Position numbers and translations under genes: made by a program
Part shown: piece by piece, positions 22,433 to 32,709 of the stretch
Numbering within the stretch: the first letter of the stretch is position 1
Layout: each line of letters opens with the position of its first letter
Notes under the pieces: generated by a model
What the model was told of the DNA's origin: nothing
Database searches by the model: none
What the model saw: only the letters and a program-made list of their open reading frames with translations
DNA from: Bagarius yarrelli
Taxonomy: Eukaryota; Chordata; Actinopteri; Siluriformes; Sisoridae
DNA length: 64,000 bases
Direction of reading: 5' to 3'
Assembly (NCBI GenBank): GCA_005784505.1
Contig: VCAZ01000194.1
Coordinates: 224,805-288,804 of the forward strand

Positions 22433-22463
<31 letters not shown>
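22433..22463. repeat. (CA)n microsatellite
   Basis: Pure CA run followed by unique DNA; a shorter TG run is near 22583-22599. Confidence 0.9.
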
Positions 22464-22464
<1 letters not shown>

Positions 22465-22846
22465 ACAACACATGCAGAGAGGTGCTTTGTTCTGGAACTT
22501 TTTTTTAAAGAAATAGGCTGACTGACAAACAAAAGGCATTTACAGAATCTTCTCTTTCATACAAACATGGTAAATACTGCAGTGTGTGTGTGTGTGTGTA
22601 TGGGTAAATTAAAGGAAGCGCTTAGGACAAGAGCAGCTGCTCCTCGAGTTTAGAGTCGAGGCCGGTTCCTCAGTTGCTCCTGTTAGACACTACAAGTGAG
22701 CTTCCTAATGGCTTTCTATCAAGCAAACACACAAACAGGTCAGCAAAACAGCTGCTGTACAGGTTGTGCCTCACATCAGATCCGATACCATACAATGCTT
22801 TTTATGGAGCTTCATTAGTCTCAATAATAATCCACACAAAGACTTT
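22464..22846. other. Noncoding DNA
   Basis: No gene or named repeat was seen between the CA and TA arrays. Confidence 0.4.
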
Positions 22847-22852
22847 TATATA

Positions 22853-22915
<63 letters not shown>

Positions 22916-22931
22916 ATATATATATATATTT
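22847..22931. repeat. (TA)n microsatellite
   Basis: Nearly pure AT dinucleotides, self-complementary and able to extrude cruciforms. The Tyr-Ile frames are artefacts. Confidence 0.95.
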
Positions 22932-23129
22932 ACAAAAAACTATTCGGATGCACAGGAAATATACTCATGAATATAGTTTCACAAATATAAAGCACGGGTG
23001 TGAAACTTTGTACAAAAAGTTTTAAATGTTTAAAATGTTAACACATTGAGATTGTTATATAAGCCTAAATGTACACACTTTAAGTAAGTAAGTTGATAAA
23101 AGTAGATAAAAACAGAAAAACGTATAAAA

Positions 23130-23335
23130 CACTATAAATTGTTAGATTTTAAGGCCGCTTTTAAGCTGCAGGTCTTGATGCCCAATTCAGATTTTGTTAC
23201 TATCCAAGACCCAATTACATCATGTTTTAAAACTGACCCATATCCGATATCTGCATTTACACTATAGACGGCAAAACAGCCCAATGTAGACGTACCAACC
23301 GGAAACAGCGCGATCATTAATGGACACACTGGGTA
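23130..23335. mobile_element. Dispersed repeat fragment
   Basis: Composition and phrases (CCATATCCGATATCTGCATT, TTACACTATAGACGGC) resemble an end of the repeat whose other parts are at 23875-24110 and 31065-31240. Assignment is tentative. Confidence 0.35.
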
Positions 23336-23792
23336 GGGCTGTCACAATTATAGGGTAACAATTATTTCTCAAATAAATAATTGCGATTATGACAATTTAT
23401 TGCCTGTTTTGGGGCTTTAGCGATTAATTGTTTGCAATAACACACCTTAAACCTTTTCATAAATTTAATCGAGTTATTTATTCAGTAAATAATAAAGACT
23501 TTATTTTAACTCTCTAAAGAACAAAATCTTTGCTGCACAAATGCTCACTGATGCAAAACCCATCGGAACAGCGTATTTGCTTAGCCTTATGTGTGAAAGA
23601 AAACCCTGTTGCTCCGACTTTTAAATCACGCCGCTCCACTCATTTACCCTAGTTAAAAGTAGGGTGCTACAGGTACTACAGCTCCCCCTTGTGGCTAATT
23701 AGAGTGCGTAATAATTGCGGTTGGATATAATTATCGTGGTTACATCGAATAATTGCGATCATACAGTTAATCTAATAATTGTGACAGCCTGA
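23336..23792. mobile_element. MITE with terminal inverted repeats
   Basis: The left end AGGGCTGTCACAATTAT and right end ATAATTGTGACAGCCT are inverted copies, with one extra G on the left. Subterminal ATAATTGCGATTATGAC and CGAATAATTGCGATC are also inverted matches. No transposase. The CAGG/TAGGG-like tips fit hAT-type nonautonomous elements, but I could not confirm an 8 bp target duplication. Confidence 0.75.
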
Positions 23793-23874
23793 ACAGTGGA
23801 CAAAAAATTAATTATTATTATTTAGTATTTTGCTTTTGTGTGATATTTAAAGAGAGATCGTGCTACAGCCAAAG

Positions 23875-24110
23875 ACAGACTCGCATTGACAGGTAAAAAT
23901 CCAATCTATCTGCTTACAAGGCAGAGGCTAAAACACGTATCCGAATCATAGCCAATCACGCATGAACGAAGCCTAAAACCGACCTAAAAATATCGGAATC
24001 CATTCGTTTTTTTCCTTCTTACGCAATCGTGGGTCATATCCCATCTGTACCACATTGGGGAGAAAAAATGGAATCGGGTCACTTCATATATGCAGTGAAA
24101 AAACTGAAAA
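23875..24110 (+). mobile_element. Dispersed repeat, paired with 31065-31240
   Basis: GACAGGTAAAAATCCAATCT, ATCTGCTTACAAGGCAGA, GGTCATATCCCATCTGTACC and GAATCGGGTCACTTCATA occur in the same order and spacing as at 31065. The family is unnamed here; no coding frame is intact. Confidence 0.6.
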
Positions 24111-24189
24111 AAGTTCAATACAAATTAAAAAAACGACCGAGGACAGAATCTGGGGCTGAGACAGAACCAGGAGGTGAAAGAAAAATGGG

Positions 24190-24393
24190 GAAAGTAGTAG
24201 CTCAGTGGCTAAGATGGTGGACTGCTAATTTGAATATTGAGGTTCGATTCCCAGCACCGCCAATTTGCCACTACTGGGTCCCTGAGCAAGGCCCTTAACC
24301 CCTAATTGCTTAGTTGTATAAAAGAGATAAATGTAGGTCGCTCTGAATAAGGGCGTCTGCCAAAATTTCTTTCTGGCAGAAATGTAAAGGTAA
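24190..24393 (+). mobile_element. tRNA-derived SINE, reference copy
   Basis: The A box TAGCTCAGTGG (24198-24208) fits the RNA polymerase III consensus TRGYNNARNNG exactly. The B box GTTCGATTC (24242-24250) fits GWTCRANNC exactly. The body has CCCTGAGCAAGGCCCTTAAC. The tail, TAGGTCGCTCTGAATAAGGG then CGTCTGCCAAAA, is like the L2-related tail of many teleost SINEs, implying mobilisation by an L2-type LINE. This copy could still start transcription, which is inference. Confidence 0.9.
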
Positions 24394-24780
24394 AAATACT
24401 GCCACTGGAACTGGGTTTTAGCTCAAGGTTAGAAAAGAAAGACACGCCCCCTTTATTCTGGATAAAATTTACTTAAAGTGTGTACATTTAGGCTTATATA
24501 ATAATCTCAATGTGTTTAAATACAACATTCTCTCACTAATAAACAGATAAATAAAGAAAAGTGTGATGTCATCCTGCTGCAGTCTGAAGCAGCGATGGAT
24601 AAAAAAAAATAAGGGCGTGTTAGAGCGTTATCTCCGAAACTGTTATCTTCTTTTCACAGCGCTGCTCTTTAGGACATGTACAGGGCTCAGAACTGCCTGC
24701 GGTGCTCCGAGCACCAGCCTCACACGTAAATGCCAGGGGTCGTCCTTTTCCTCGGGTGTGAAATCAAAATGATAATGACT
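24394..24780. other. Noncoding DNA
   Basis: A minus-strand frame without a start (about 24660-24765) reads FTPEEKDDPWHL... but lacks convincing splice sites. Otherwise nothing is recognised. Confidence 0.35.
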
Positions 24781-25739
24781 CACTATTAGAAATTCTATTT
24801 GCGACCTACGCTGGGGCTATGTCACGAGGTGGCAACCTGGTGGGGGGTTTGACGTGAGGTCGTGGGGCTCCCTATTGCGCTTAAAAGAAGCAAAGAGGGA
24901 TAGGGACATCTTTGGTGAGGGGTATTTTGATACATGAAAATAAAAATACACCACCACACCCTGTGTGTTAATGCCTGGACATTGAGATGCGGGTTATTTG
25001 CCTCAAAAGTGCACTCGGCTTCTATGAGGTCATTTCAGAGGCTGCTGTTTGGGGAATATTAGTGATTGCAGTCCGCTCGTAAGGGTGTGTGTGTGTGTGT
25101 ACAGTCTGGTAGGAGGTGGGGCTGCCAGATATAAAGGAAATAATCAAATAAATCCTCTAGTGGACTGTTAATGAAAGTATGCGGCACGTAAGCACTTCAA
25201 TAGACAATCAGGTGGTGGGGATTAGCCAAAATTGGGATAGCCGCACGCCCGACCTTTTAACAGCGCCGCGTTATGCGATAGCCGGCGGCCATTACAGCTT
25301 TAGCGCTTCTCCCAGTTTAAATCCATTCCCAGCCAAGCCTTTTCCACAGGCTTATTACGCTGCCTCTCCAGCCTGATTCACCGCACCATTATTCCGAGAC
25401 GAGCTTATTCAGGAGGATAACTGGCGCTCAGACCACTCCAATCCAGAGACGGATAATACATTTTTGAGGTGTTTTCGCCCAACCTCGATAGTCACGCTTT
25501 AAGCTAAAGAGGCTTGGCGATTTCACCAAGTTCCAAGTGCAACGATAGGATACCTTTAAAGATCAGCAGGGGCTTCCTGATTTTTCTTGGTTTATTAGGC
25601 GCGTGTAATCGGAGAGGAAAACCACAACAGGCTTCCGGACATCTAAAACTGCTGCCAGCTTGCTTTTATGTTTTATCATTTTTTTTTTTATGTGTTATTA
25701 CCTGACATTTAAATTCCTGTGCTCATCCAGACGGTTAGC
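24781..25739. other. Candidate conserved noncoding block
   Basis: Repeat-poor and GC-balanced, especially 24955-25080 and 25235-25640 (for example GCCGGCGGCCATTACAGC). A 65-codon plus-strand frame at 25179-25376 ends YYAASPA but has no splice context. I read it as regulatory DNA; this needs alignment to other fish. Confidence 0.35.
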
Positions 25740-25850
25740 AATTGAGGGTTAAGGTGCTTGCTTAAGGGCCCACTAGTGGCAGCTTGGTTGTGCTAGGAAT
25801 TGAACTCAAACTTCTGGTCAACACTTTAACCCCTGAACTACAGCTTTTAA
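25740..25850 (-). mobile_element. SINE copy, truncated
   Basis: GAGGGTTAAGGTGCTTGCTT, AAGGGCCCACTAGTGGCAGC and TGCTAGGAATTGAACTC are the reversed SINE body through the B box; the A box end is degraded. Confidence 0.7.
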
Positions 25851-26584
25851 CAGGATGGGATAACGTTCATTTATTCGCACGAGTCAGTGAACTCACCATC
25901 TTCCTTCTTTTCGTGCAGGCACACACACACACACACACACACACCCTCATCTATTTGTCCTTTAATGACATTACACTATTCTAATAAGGATCTGATCCAC
26001 TTATGCATTAGAAACTCAGCACAGGACCTATAGCACAGGACGTATAATACTAAATAACCTGCGTAGGTTATTCCAAGTTTCATTTCATTAGCTATTCTTT
26101 GAATTTCCATTTAGGCCGAAGACAAAGAGGAGCTGAGCGCTGGGGTCTTTAATCATCAGACATGAATAACTCAGGTATTTTCAGGGTTAGGAGAGATTGA
26201 AGATGAAAAAACAGAGCTTTGTGTTCTCCGAACTTCATTTATTAACAAGGATAAGCAAGCAGAGGAAAACGAGGAAGGTAGTTCTAAATCCGAGACTTTA
26301 ACTGTCTCCTAAAGCTACAACAAAACTAGTTTGTTTTATAATTTTTAAGAATATACATGATATATTATTACATGAAAATTATTATAGTTTTATAATTTTT
26401 AATTTAATTAATTTTTTTAAGAATATACATGATAAATGCCTCATATGATTGGCCCAGGGGTCGGCGCTACTCTTCTCTCCTGAACTTTCTGTATTAGCAT
26501 CCTATTCCGTGCCGCCTTTTAGACAGACTGCTGTCAACATCTCTCCAGAGAATTTGTTTTTGAAGCTGCCCACCAAATATTACC

Positions 26585-26585
<1 letters not shown>
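25851..26585. other. Noncoding DNA with (CA)n
   Basis: CA run at 25917-25943. 26430-26585 is GC-balanced and may be part of a conserved block interrupted by the GA tract that follows. Confidence 0.4.

Positions 26586-26634
<49 letters not shown>
26586..26634. repeat. (GA)n microsatellite
   Basis: Pure AG run of more than 40 bases. Confidence 0.95.
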
Positions 26635-26635
<1 letters not shown>

Positions 26636-26816
26636 GACGGAAAATGCTGAGCTCACTTTTAACTTGCTACTTTTTAGGAGCCACAGTGGTGTGCAATGCA
26701 ACAGAGATGACTGAATATCCCACAAAAATAAAAGCTTAGAAATCAAACTGACAGAACTTCAGTGCTGCCGAAATACATCCAGTCACAGGGGTGGGGTCAT
26801 GCTAAAAGATAGGCAG

Positions 26817-27016
26817 GGGGAGGGAGAGAGAGAGAAAGAGAGAAAGAGAGAGAGAAAAGCAGAGTATTATATATACATAAAGAAAGAAAAAGAGGGCAAG
26901 AGAGAGAGACTAATGAAAGACAAATAGATAGTTTAGAGATAGAGACAAGCGAAGAGTATTTTAAAAAGAGATAAATGGAGAGAGCAAGAGAGCAGGAGAA
27001 AGAAAGTGATTCATGT

Positions 27017-27061
<45 letters not shown>

Positions 27062-27156
27062 TAGATAGATAGCAGATAGATAGATATATAGAGGAGAGAG
27101 GGAGAGAGATAAATGGAGAGAAAGGGCTTGGGAGGGGGGAATAGAGAGGCAGAGGA

Positions 27157-27194
<38 letters not shown>

Positions 27195-27195
27195 G
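26817..27195. repeat. GA-rich tract enclosing a GATA/GACA array
   Basis: The flanks are GAGAG-rich. At about 27017-27095 there are GATA units, then GACA units, then GATA again. This is the composition of the Bkm-type GATA/GACA repeats known from vertebrate sex chromosomes. The 149- and 131-codon minus-strand frames mostly translate this tract. Confidence 0.9.
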
Positions 27196-27540
27196 GTAGT
27201 ATGACTGGATGATATACAGCACCGGCCCCGTGCGAGAGCTGTCCATTAGTTATGGGGTCCCAGTAATGCTCGGGCACAAGTACATTATTTTCGAATGCAT
27301 CAGTCAGCTTGGTGGAGCGCAGATAAATTCTAATGCCCCCGATCTGTAATGCACACTCTCTCACCGCTGCCATAATACGCTCTGGGTTAGGAGGGCAGGC
27401 CGACATGGGGGTGGAGGGAAACTAATTTATTTTTCACTGCGGTCAGTATTCCTCCCATTAGCTTCAAACGCGCGGTAAGTTATAGCTTTTAACGAGCACC
27501 TTTAGCCACCCGAGCGCGGCGTGCCAAGAGAAGAAACGGG
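27196..27540. other. Candidate conserved block with an unusual minus-strand open frame
   Basis: GC-balanced, repeat-poor DNA. On the minus strand an ATG at 27406 opens about 70 codons of complex sequence (starts MSACPPNPERIM, includes RIYLRSTKLTDAF) before entering the GA repeat. No donor or acceptor is convincing. It is either a conserved noncoding element or an unrecognised exon. Confidence 0.35.
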
Positions 27541-27544
27541 AAAG

Positions 27545-27547
<3 letters not shown>

Positions 27548-27593
<46 letters not shown>

Positions 27594-27602
27594 GGGGGGG
27601 GG
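27548..27602. repeat. (GA)n followed by a 20-base G run
   Basis: Pure GA to 27582 then G from 27583 to 27602. All-purine strand able to form triplex or G-quadruplex; also a known slippage and assembly hot spot. Confidence 0.95.
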
Positions 27603-28019
27603 CATGGATGATCCTGGAGAGTGCCTCGGGTGTGAAAACTGGTACAATCCAGCTGTGTAACAAGATGATGTTCCTCAGCACCAGGCTGTCCAAATCCAGA
27701 ATAGAAGAACGAGACTAGAAAAGTCCAGATGGTTTCAAAGACCACTCATATGTTCAAGACGGAGGCTGTGAGCTTTAACGGCGCAATGACACGTGAGCGC
27801 CGTCTTAACCAATCGAATGATAGAAAAACAAAATCAAGTGAATAAAGTCTGACTCATCAAACCGCAAACTCTCCATCTGACAAGAGCTAGCCAATCAGCT
27901 TCCTCAACCCTCGGCAGAAAAATAAAGGAGCAACTAATCATTGTTTTTTTCTTTTTCTTGTAGCAAAGTTACAGTCAGAGTTATTGGGTGGTAGAAATTC
28001 ATAACTAAAACTGTTGAAA
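27603..28019. other. Noncoding DNA
   Basis: Unique sequence; no exon or repeat was identified. Confidence 0.4.
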
Positions 28020-28345
28020 TGGACAGTGTAGCTGATGGTTGATTAGCGCAAACGCCCTAGCGTTTAGAAAAGAAGGTATATATGAACTGCCCCTTAGGCT
28101 AAAATCCCTTTGGTCTGATCCGCCTTGCAGAAAGAACTTCAGCTTTCAATCAAACGGTTTTATTGATAAATGACTAATTAACTATGCACTGTTTATAAGC
28201 CGTTCGTTTTATGGCGTTTATGGCTTTAAGCAACATTAATGGCCTCTTTAGTAGAGTACCGTCGCGTAGGACCATAAAGTCCAGACTGGTAGCTAAAGGC
28301 ATTGATTACATTCTAATTAATGTTTCGGTTAAAAACACCATCGAG
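28020..28345. other. Candidate conserved noncoding block
   Basis: Repeat-poor with ATTACATTCTAATTAATG and TTGATTAGCGC homeodomain-type cores, just downstream (in minus-strand terms) of the exon at 28529. A plausible intronic enhancer; inference only. Confidence 0.35.
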
Positions 28346-28528
28346 ATTTGGTGCATTTTTTTTTTTTTTCTTTAAATGTGATGAGAAGATAAAAGGATGA
28401 ACTGGTGTGTAATCGAGTTACAGATTTCTTCCTGGTGCACCGTATTCATGCTAAAGACGCACAGCATTAACACACGAGGTGAGCAGCAGCGTGTGTGTTT
28501 AACTGTAGTGATGTCATGCTGTAAATAC

Positions 28529-28608
28529 CTTCATTTTTGCCTCTTGCTCCGACAGGGAAAGTTTTTTAAGCTGCTGCAGCAAGTCTTCTTGACATGTCTC
28601 CATGTCTT
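28529..28608 (-). CDS. Internal exon of an unidentified coiled-coil protein (partial gene)
   Basis: On the minus strand a strong pyrimidine tract (CTCTTTCCTTTTTTTCCAG) precedes a CACACTAAG acceptor, 80 bp of coding sequence (phase 1 in, phase 0 out) and a GTATTTAC donor after ATGAAG. The 26 whole codons read DMETCQEDLLQQLKKL then SLSEQEAKMK: Leu at a/d-like spacing and dense Glu, Gln and Lys. Starting at the earlier CAG instead would put stops in every frame, which supports the later acceptor. It ends in phase 0, matching the phase-0 start of the exon at 14887-15033, so they could belong to one gene, possibly with exons between. I cannot name the protein. Confidence 0.55.
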
Positions 28609-28749
28609 CTTAGTGTGCTGGAAAAAAAGGAAAGAGAAAAGAAATAGATCGATGGAGGAGGGGGAAAAAAGGAAACATATAAAAAAAAAACAAGCCATGT
28701 TGGATGTAATGAATAATCACCCTAGTGGGAAATAAAAAAAAGACATTTG
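28609..28749. other. Intron flank upstream of the exon
   Basis: Purine-rich on the plus strand, so pyrimidine-rich on the coding strand, as expected before an acceptor. Contains A tracts. Confidence 0.4.
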
Positions 28750-28895
28750 CATTAAAGGCAGTGGGCAGATGGCCTTATCCAGAGCGACTTACAGTCACCC
28801 CATTTGTACAACTTGGTGGTACTGGGAATCAAACATATGACCTTCTGATCACCAATACAACACTAACTATTGAGCTACCATTTGCTCAATCTTGA
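28750..28895 (-). mobile_element. SINE copy, reversed
   Basis: GCCTTATCCAGAGCGACTTA is the reversed L2-type tail, followed by ACTTGGTGGTACTGGGAATC and CTGATCACC of the B-box half, ending near ATTGAGCTACCATTT, the reversed head. Confidence 0.75.
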
Positions 28896-28919
28896 AGTTT
28901 GTGCCATTTTAGGAAAGTA

Positions 28920-29027
28920 ATTACAGTGGTTAAGGTGTTGGACTGCTGATCGGAAGTACATGGGTTTAATTTCCAACACCACCAAGCTGCCTCTGCTGGG
29001 CCCCTGAGCAAGGCCCTCAACATAAAA

Positions 29028-29079
<52 letters not shown>
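28920..29079 (+). mobile_element. SINE copy joined to a 50-base T run
   Basis: GTGGTTAAGGTGTTGGACTG, a weak B box (GGGTTTAATTTCC), CACCACCAAGCTGC and CCTGAGCAAGGCCCTCAAC are intact. The tail is replaced by an uninterrupted T run (29030-29079). This copy and the reversed one before it point away from each other, head to head. Confidence 0.75.
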
Positions 29080-29082
<3 letters not shown>

Positions 29083-29083
<1 letters not shown>

Positions 29084-29470
29084 GATGCATTGATACCGAT
29101 AATGGTATCAGTACCGGGCCTTGATACTGAGCTCATGTACTCGTACTCATACAAAAAATAAACACACTCCGTTACCAAAGACAGAGACGTCTTCAACTGA
29201 AATCTCAGTGCACAAAGACTTTGGTAGAAGAGAAATACTTCACAATTACTGATGATATCCCACGCATGGCAGACTGCAAACTATAATCCACAAAAATACA
29301 AGTAATCCGATAAAACATCCGAAATAAAAACCTTTACAAAACGAAAGATAACCAGAGAGAGTCTTACAAGTAGTCCATCGAAATCCCCCCAAAATAAGCA
29401 CAAGTATCGGTATCGACAAGTACCGGAAAAAATAAAAAATAAAAAAAATTATCGGTACTTGTATTTAGCC
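29083..29470. mobile_element. MITE-like 'GATACCG' repeat with inverted ends
   Basis: The left end carries TTGATACCGATAATGGTATC and AGTACCGGGCC; the right end carries AAGTATCGGTATCGACAAGT and ATTATCGGTACTTG, inverted matches of the left. ACTGAGCTCATGTACTCGTA inside is a common phrase of this fish repeat. Noncoding. Confidence 0.6.
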
Positions 29471-30572
29471 TTTAAAAAAAATCTGATTTGATTTCTACTA
29501 TTGTTACTAAAGAGATGATACAGTGAGAATTTACACCTGTGACTGCTGCTGTCAGATCGCCGGGGAAAGAAACTGATTTCACACAGCTGATCAATCGAAT
29601 AACGGCGTAGTACAAACTTACAAATTTATTCTAATTGATCGATTAATAACGTGGAGAGATTTCGTCACAATCCCCACTTTTACCCCTTTGCCCTACCCCC
29701 CTCTGTTTTGGGCGTTCAAGTGAAAGGCTGGGGGTGTCTTGATTCTCTTTTGGGTGAAGGTTAAGAGGTAGAAGATAGGGCCAGATACCCCAAAGTTTGA
29801 GAAATTTCCCAAGATACACCCAGCTCCAGCGGCAACATGGCTGCCCACGTGACCAAGGAGATTATTTATACAGTCATGTTCTCCAAAAATTAAAAAAAAA
29901 AAAAAAAGAACTTTGACCAACATTACACTAATAACTACAAAATAATGTCATGCCTTATAACATTACCTGATGACTTTTTAACGCATGTATGATAATGTGC
30001 GCTGGTTGAGTAGTTGTGTCCCATTTCTTAGGGGGAATATTTTTATCCCTACCCCATTATCACTCGTAGGGGGTATAAAACAGAATTAGGATTAGGTCTT
30101 CTAAAGCCAATTTAGGGATCGTAAGAACTGTGAAAACCCTGTCTAAAATATTTTCAGTCTTTAAAGTCAACAGCATGCTGAACGAGATCAGAGATTGAAA
30201 GAGAGGAAGTGACTGACACACAGAGTGGGAGAAAGAAGAGAGAGGGAGAGTAAGAAAGGCAGCCATCACTGTTCGGGCTTCAGGGATAAAGCACATGATA
30301 AGCGGACCAACCTGGGACGAGTAAACAAATCAATCATGTGTGATAAGTGCTTGAGCTTTATGGGGGTTAGCCGAAGCGTGTTAAGCCGAAGCGTGTTAGC
30401 CAAGCGCAGAATACTAACAGCCGCCAGGCCGCCAAGGCCGCCCGAATATTTATAAAAACCACAAAGATACAAGAAGCTTTAAATGGACATGGGTTCAGTT
30501 ACACCCTTATTGAATCTGGTGTCTGGAGAGTCACAAGGCAGCAAAGGTACAAAAAAAAATATCATTTACACT
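29471..30572. other. Noncoding DNA, nothing recognised
   Basis: Plain sequence with A tracts. A short direct repeat (CCGAAGCGTGTTA twice) lies at about 30370-30400. No exon was supported. Confidence 0.45.
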
Positions 30573-30754
30573 GCATGACCAAAAGTATGCGGACACTCAA
30601 CCATCACATCCACATTATGCAATTCTCTACAGTTGTGTGAAAATAACACAAGTTTTAGGCTTTACTAGGACTAAAGATTAAACCTGTTTTTGTTTTTTGA
30701 AACGTCCCTGAGCTCCATAAAGACGTGCTGGCGTTTCGGTTGGTGTAGATGGTT
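30573..30754. mobile_element. Tc1-like terminal repeat and fragment
   Basis: TGCATGACCAAAAGTATGCG then GACACTCAACCATCACATCC matches the terminal repeat seen at 5648. The interior is deleted down to GTCCCTGAGCTCCATAAAGA. No transposase remains. Confidence 0.6.
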
Positions 30755-30842
30755 AGAGGATCTTGTTCAGGGGTTCGTTGGTGCATAGAATCGAACCTAC
30801 GATCTTTAGATTTTCAGTCCAACACATTACCCACTAAGCAGG
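30755..30842 (-). mobile_element. SINE fragment
   Basis: GGATCTTGTTCAGGGGTTC, ATAGAATCGAACCTACGATC and CAGTCCAACACATTACCC correspond to the reversed SINE body and a good B box (reversed GGTTCGATTC). Confidence 0.65.
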
Positions 30843-31064
30843 TGTTTTTTTAAACTCTTAGCAAGTTAGCAAGCATATATAAATGTATATTTAACACTGG
30901 TTTGCTGCATTTATTACTAGGATTGTTGGAACACTGCAGTTAAAAATATCAAGATCCTTTTTCTGTGCAGGACCCTTGAGCTTCTTTCACTCCAACCTGA
31001 ACACAATCTTTATAGAATTTAGCGGTTTTGTGCACATACTGGAATACTGTCATAACCGATTTGC

Positions 31065-31240
31065 TTTGACAGGTAAAAATCCGATCTGTCTGCTTATATT
31101 GCAGACACTAATGCATGCATCTGATTTATATTGGCGTTTGGAGTTGTTTACACACTCATGGGCTCGTATCCCATCTGTGCCGCATTGGAGGAAACAAATC
31201 GGGTCACTTGATACACGTTGTGTAAATGTAGTCCTAAAGA
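31065..31240 (+). mobile_element. Dispersed repeat, second copy of 23875-24110
   Basis: GACAGGTAAAAATCCGATCT, GTCTGCTTATATTGCAGACA, TCGTATCCCATCTGTGCC and AATCGGGTCACTTGATA align with the first copy. Frames on both strands are chance. Confidence 0.6.
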
Positions 31241-31835
31241 AGGAATGTAATGCCACAACATACAAAAGACATTCTAGACATTCTAAGTGTGGTGTTTCAG
31301 ATTTTTGTGGCAACAGTTTGAGGAGGATGTACTTACAGGTTGTGTGATTGACCTTTAGTTATAGTATAAGTGTAAAATGTTTGGGTTACACATATTAGGA
31401 CTGAATAGAATGTTGTGTGTATTAAAGACAATATTTATAATTATCTTTGTCTATAACACCGACATTTTATTTATTTCCCTTTGATTTTATCGGTTTAATA
31501 AAGTTAAACTATAGCAGAAATTGTCCATAGTTCTGAAACTCTGCTGCTTTGATTAATTATAGCCATTTATTTTAATTAGGCACTTTATAGTATAGGAACA
31601 CAGCTGACAAGTAAAGTTCAACCGGATATTTTTTTAAAGTAGGGAGTTTTAAACATTTAGATCGATTCTGTTGTTTTTGTTTTGATTTTGATTTTAAATA
31701 TATAACCGCAGGCGGCGCGGCGCGGCGCGGCTCGATTCACACAAATGGCTCCGGAATAAAGAATGCAATCTAAAGGTGAGGGGAAATAAGGACCAAACTT
31801 CAGAAAAGTATTTCTAACAATCGACAATGGTGGGA
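31241..31835. other. AT-rich noncoding DNA
   Basis: Contains a small (GCGGC) cluster near 31712-31730 (GGCGGCGCGGCGCGGCGCGG), otherwise plain. Confidence 0.45.
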
Positions 31836-31975
31836 AAGTGGTGGGCTTAGCAGTTTTAGGCGTTGGACTAGTATTAAAAAGACCGGGGTTCGATTTGTGC
31901 CAGCACCACCACCAAGCCACCACTGTGAGCCCCTAAGCAAGGCCCATAACTCCAGTTGCTCAGCTGTTTAAAAAT
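31836..31975 (+). mobile_element. SINE copy, decayed
   Basis: GTGGGCTTAGCAGTTTTAGG, GGGGTTCGATTTGTGCCAGC (B box kept), CACCACCAAGCCACCACTGT and GCAAGGCCCATAAC follow the family order; the tail has become TTAAAAATATAT. Confidence 0.75.
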
Positions 31976-32458
31976 ATATATTTTTTAATCTCCTGATCAT
32001 TAATAACAGGAGATGAATATGTTTTTAATACAGGTTGATTTTTGCAGCTTGATTCCGAGCATCATTTTAACACACACACCACACACACACCACAACACCG
32101 CTTTAGTTGCTAATAAAGCTTTATAACAAAGTTATCAAGAGAATAAACCCGGGCTTCAGGGTTTGTTTTTTTTAATTGTTGAAAAATAGCTTAAAATGTT
32201 AAGGTTAAGTTTAATCAAAAGGCAACGCTTTTCCTGCACGTCGATGTTTTGTTTTCAAGCCGCCGGAGTTTAAATTTGCATTCTGCTACTTTACACTATT
32301 AACGCCTTGAGGAAAGGATTTTCAAAGGCTTAAACAGAATCCCAATTGACTTCCATGATCAAATGGACAAGAATCCCTACAAAATGGAGAGTTAATTAAA
32401 ACGAAGCGGCTAAATCACTACCGGAACTCATGACACGGCTTATGTGCTTACAGCGTAC

Positions 32459-32491
<33 letters not shown>

Positions 32492-32664
32492 AGCTTTAAT
32501 TAGCGCTGTGTGCACTAATCACTGCTGTTGTGTACTTTTGAATAACAGATACGCAAGGATGAATCCAGGGGAATATATGAACCTTAATTTCATCTACACA
32601 TAAATTCCAAAATTGAAAAAGACAAAATTAAATAAGAGATAAAACATTTGATGGAAAAAGTTTA
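31976..32664. other. Noncoding DNA with (TG)n; possible conserved block
   Basis: TG run at 32460-32490. The sequence around it, 32225-32580, is repeat-poor (AGCTTTAATTAGCGCTGTG) and may be conserved noncoding DNA. Confidence 0.4.
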
Positions 32665-32678
32665 CATCTATCCACCCA

Positions 32679-32709
<31 letters not shown>

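Noticed and set aside
25179..25376. 65-codon plus-strand frame ending YYAASPA
   Set aside because: No splice context or known family; lies in a candidate regulatory block.
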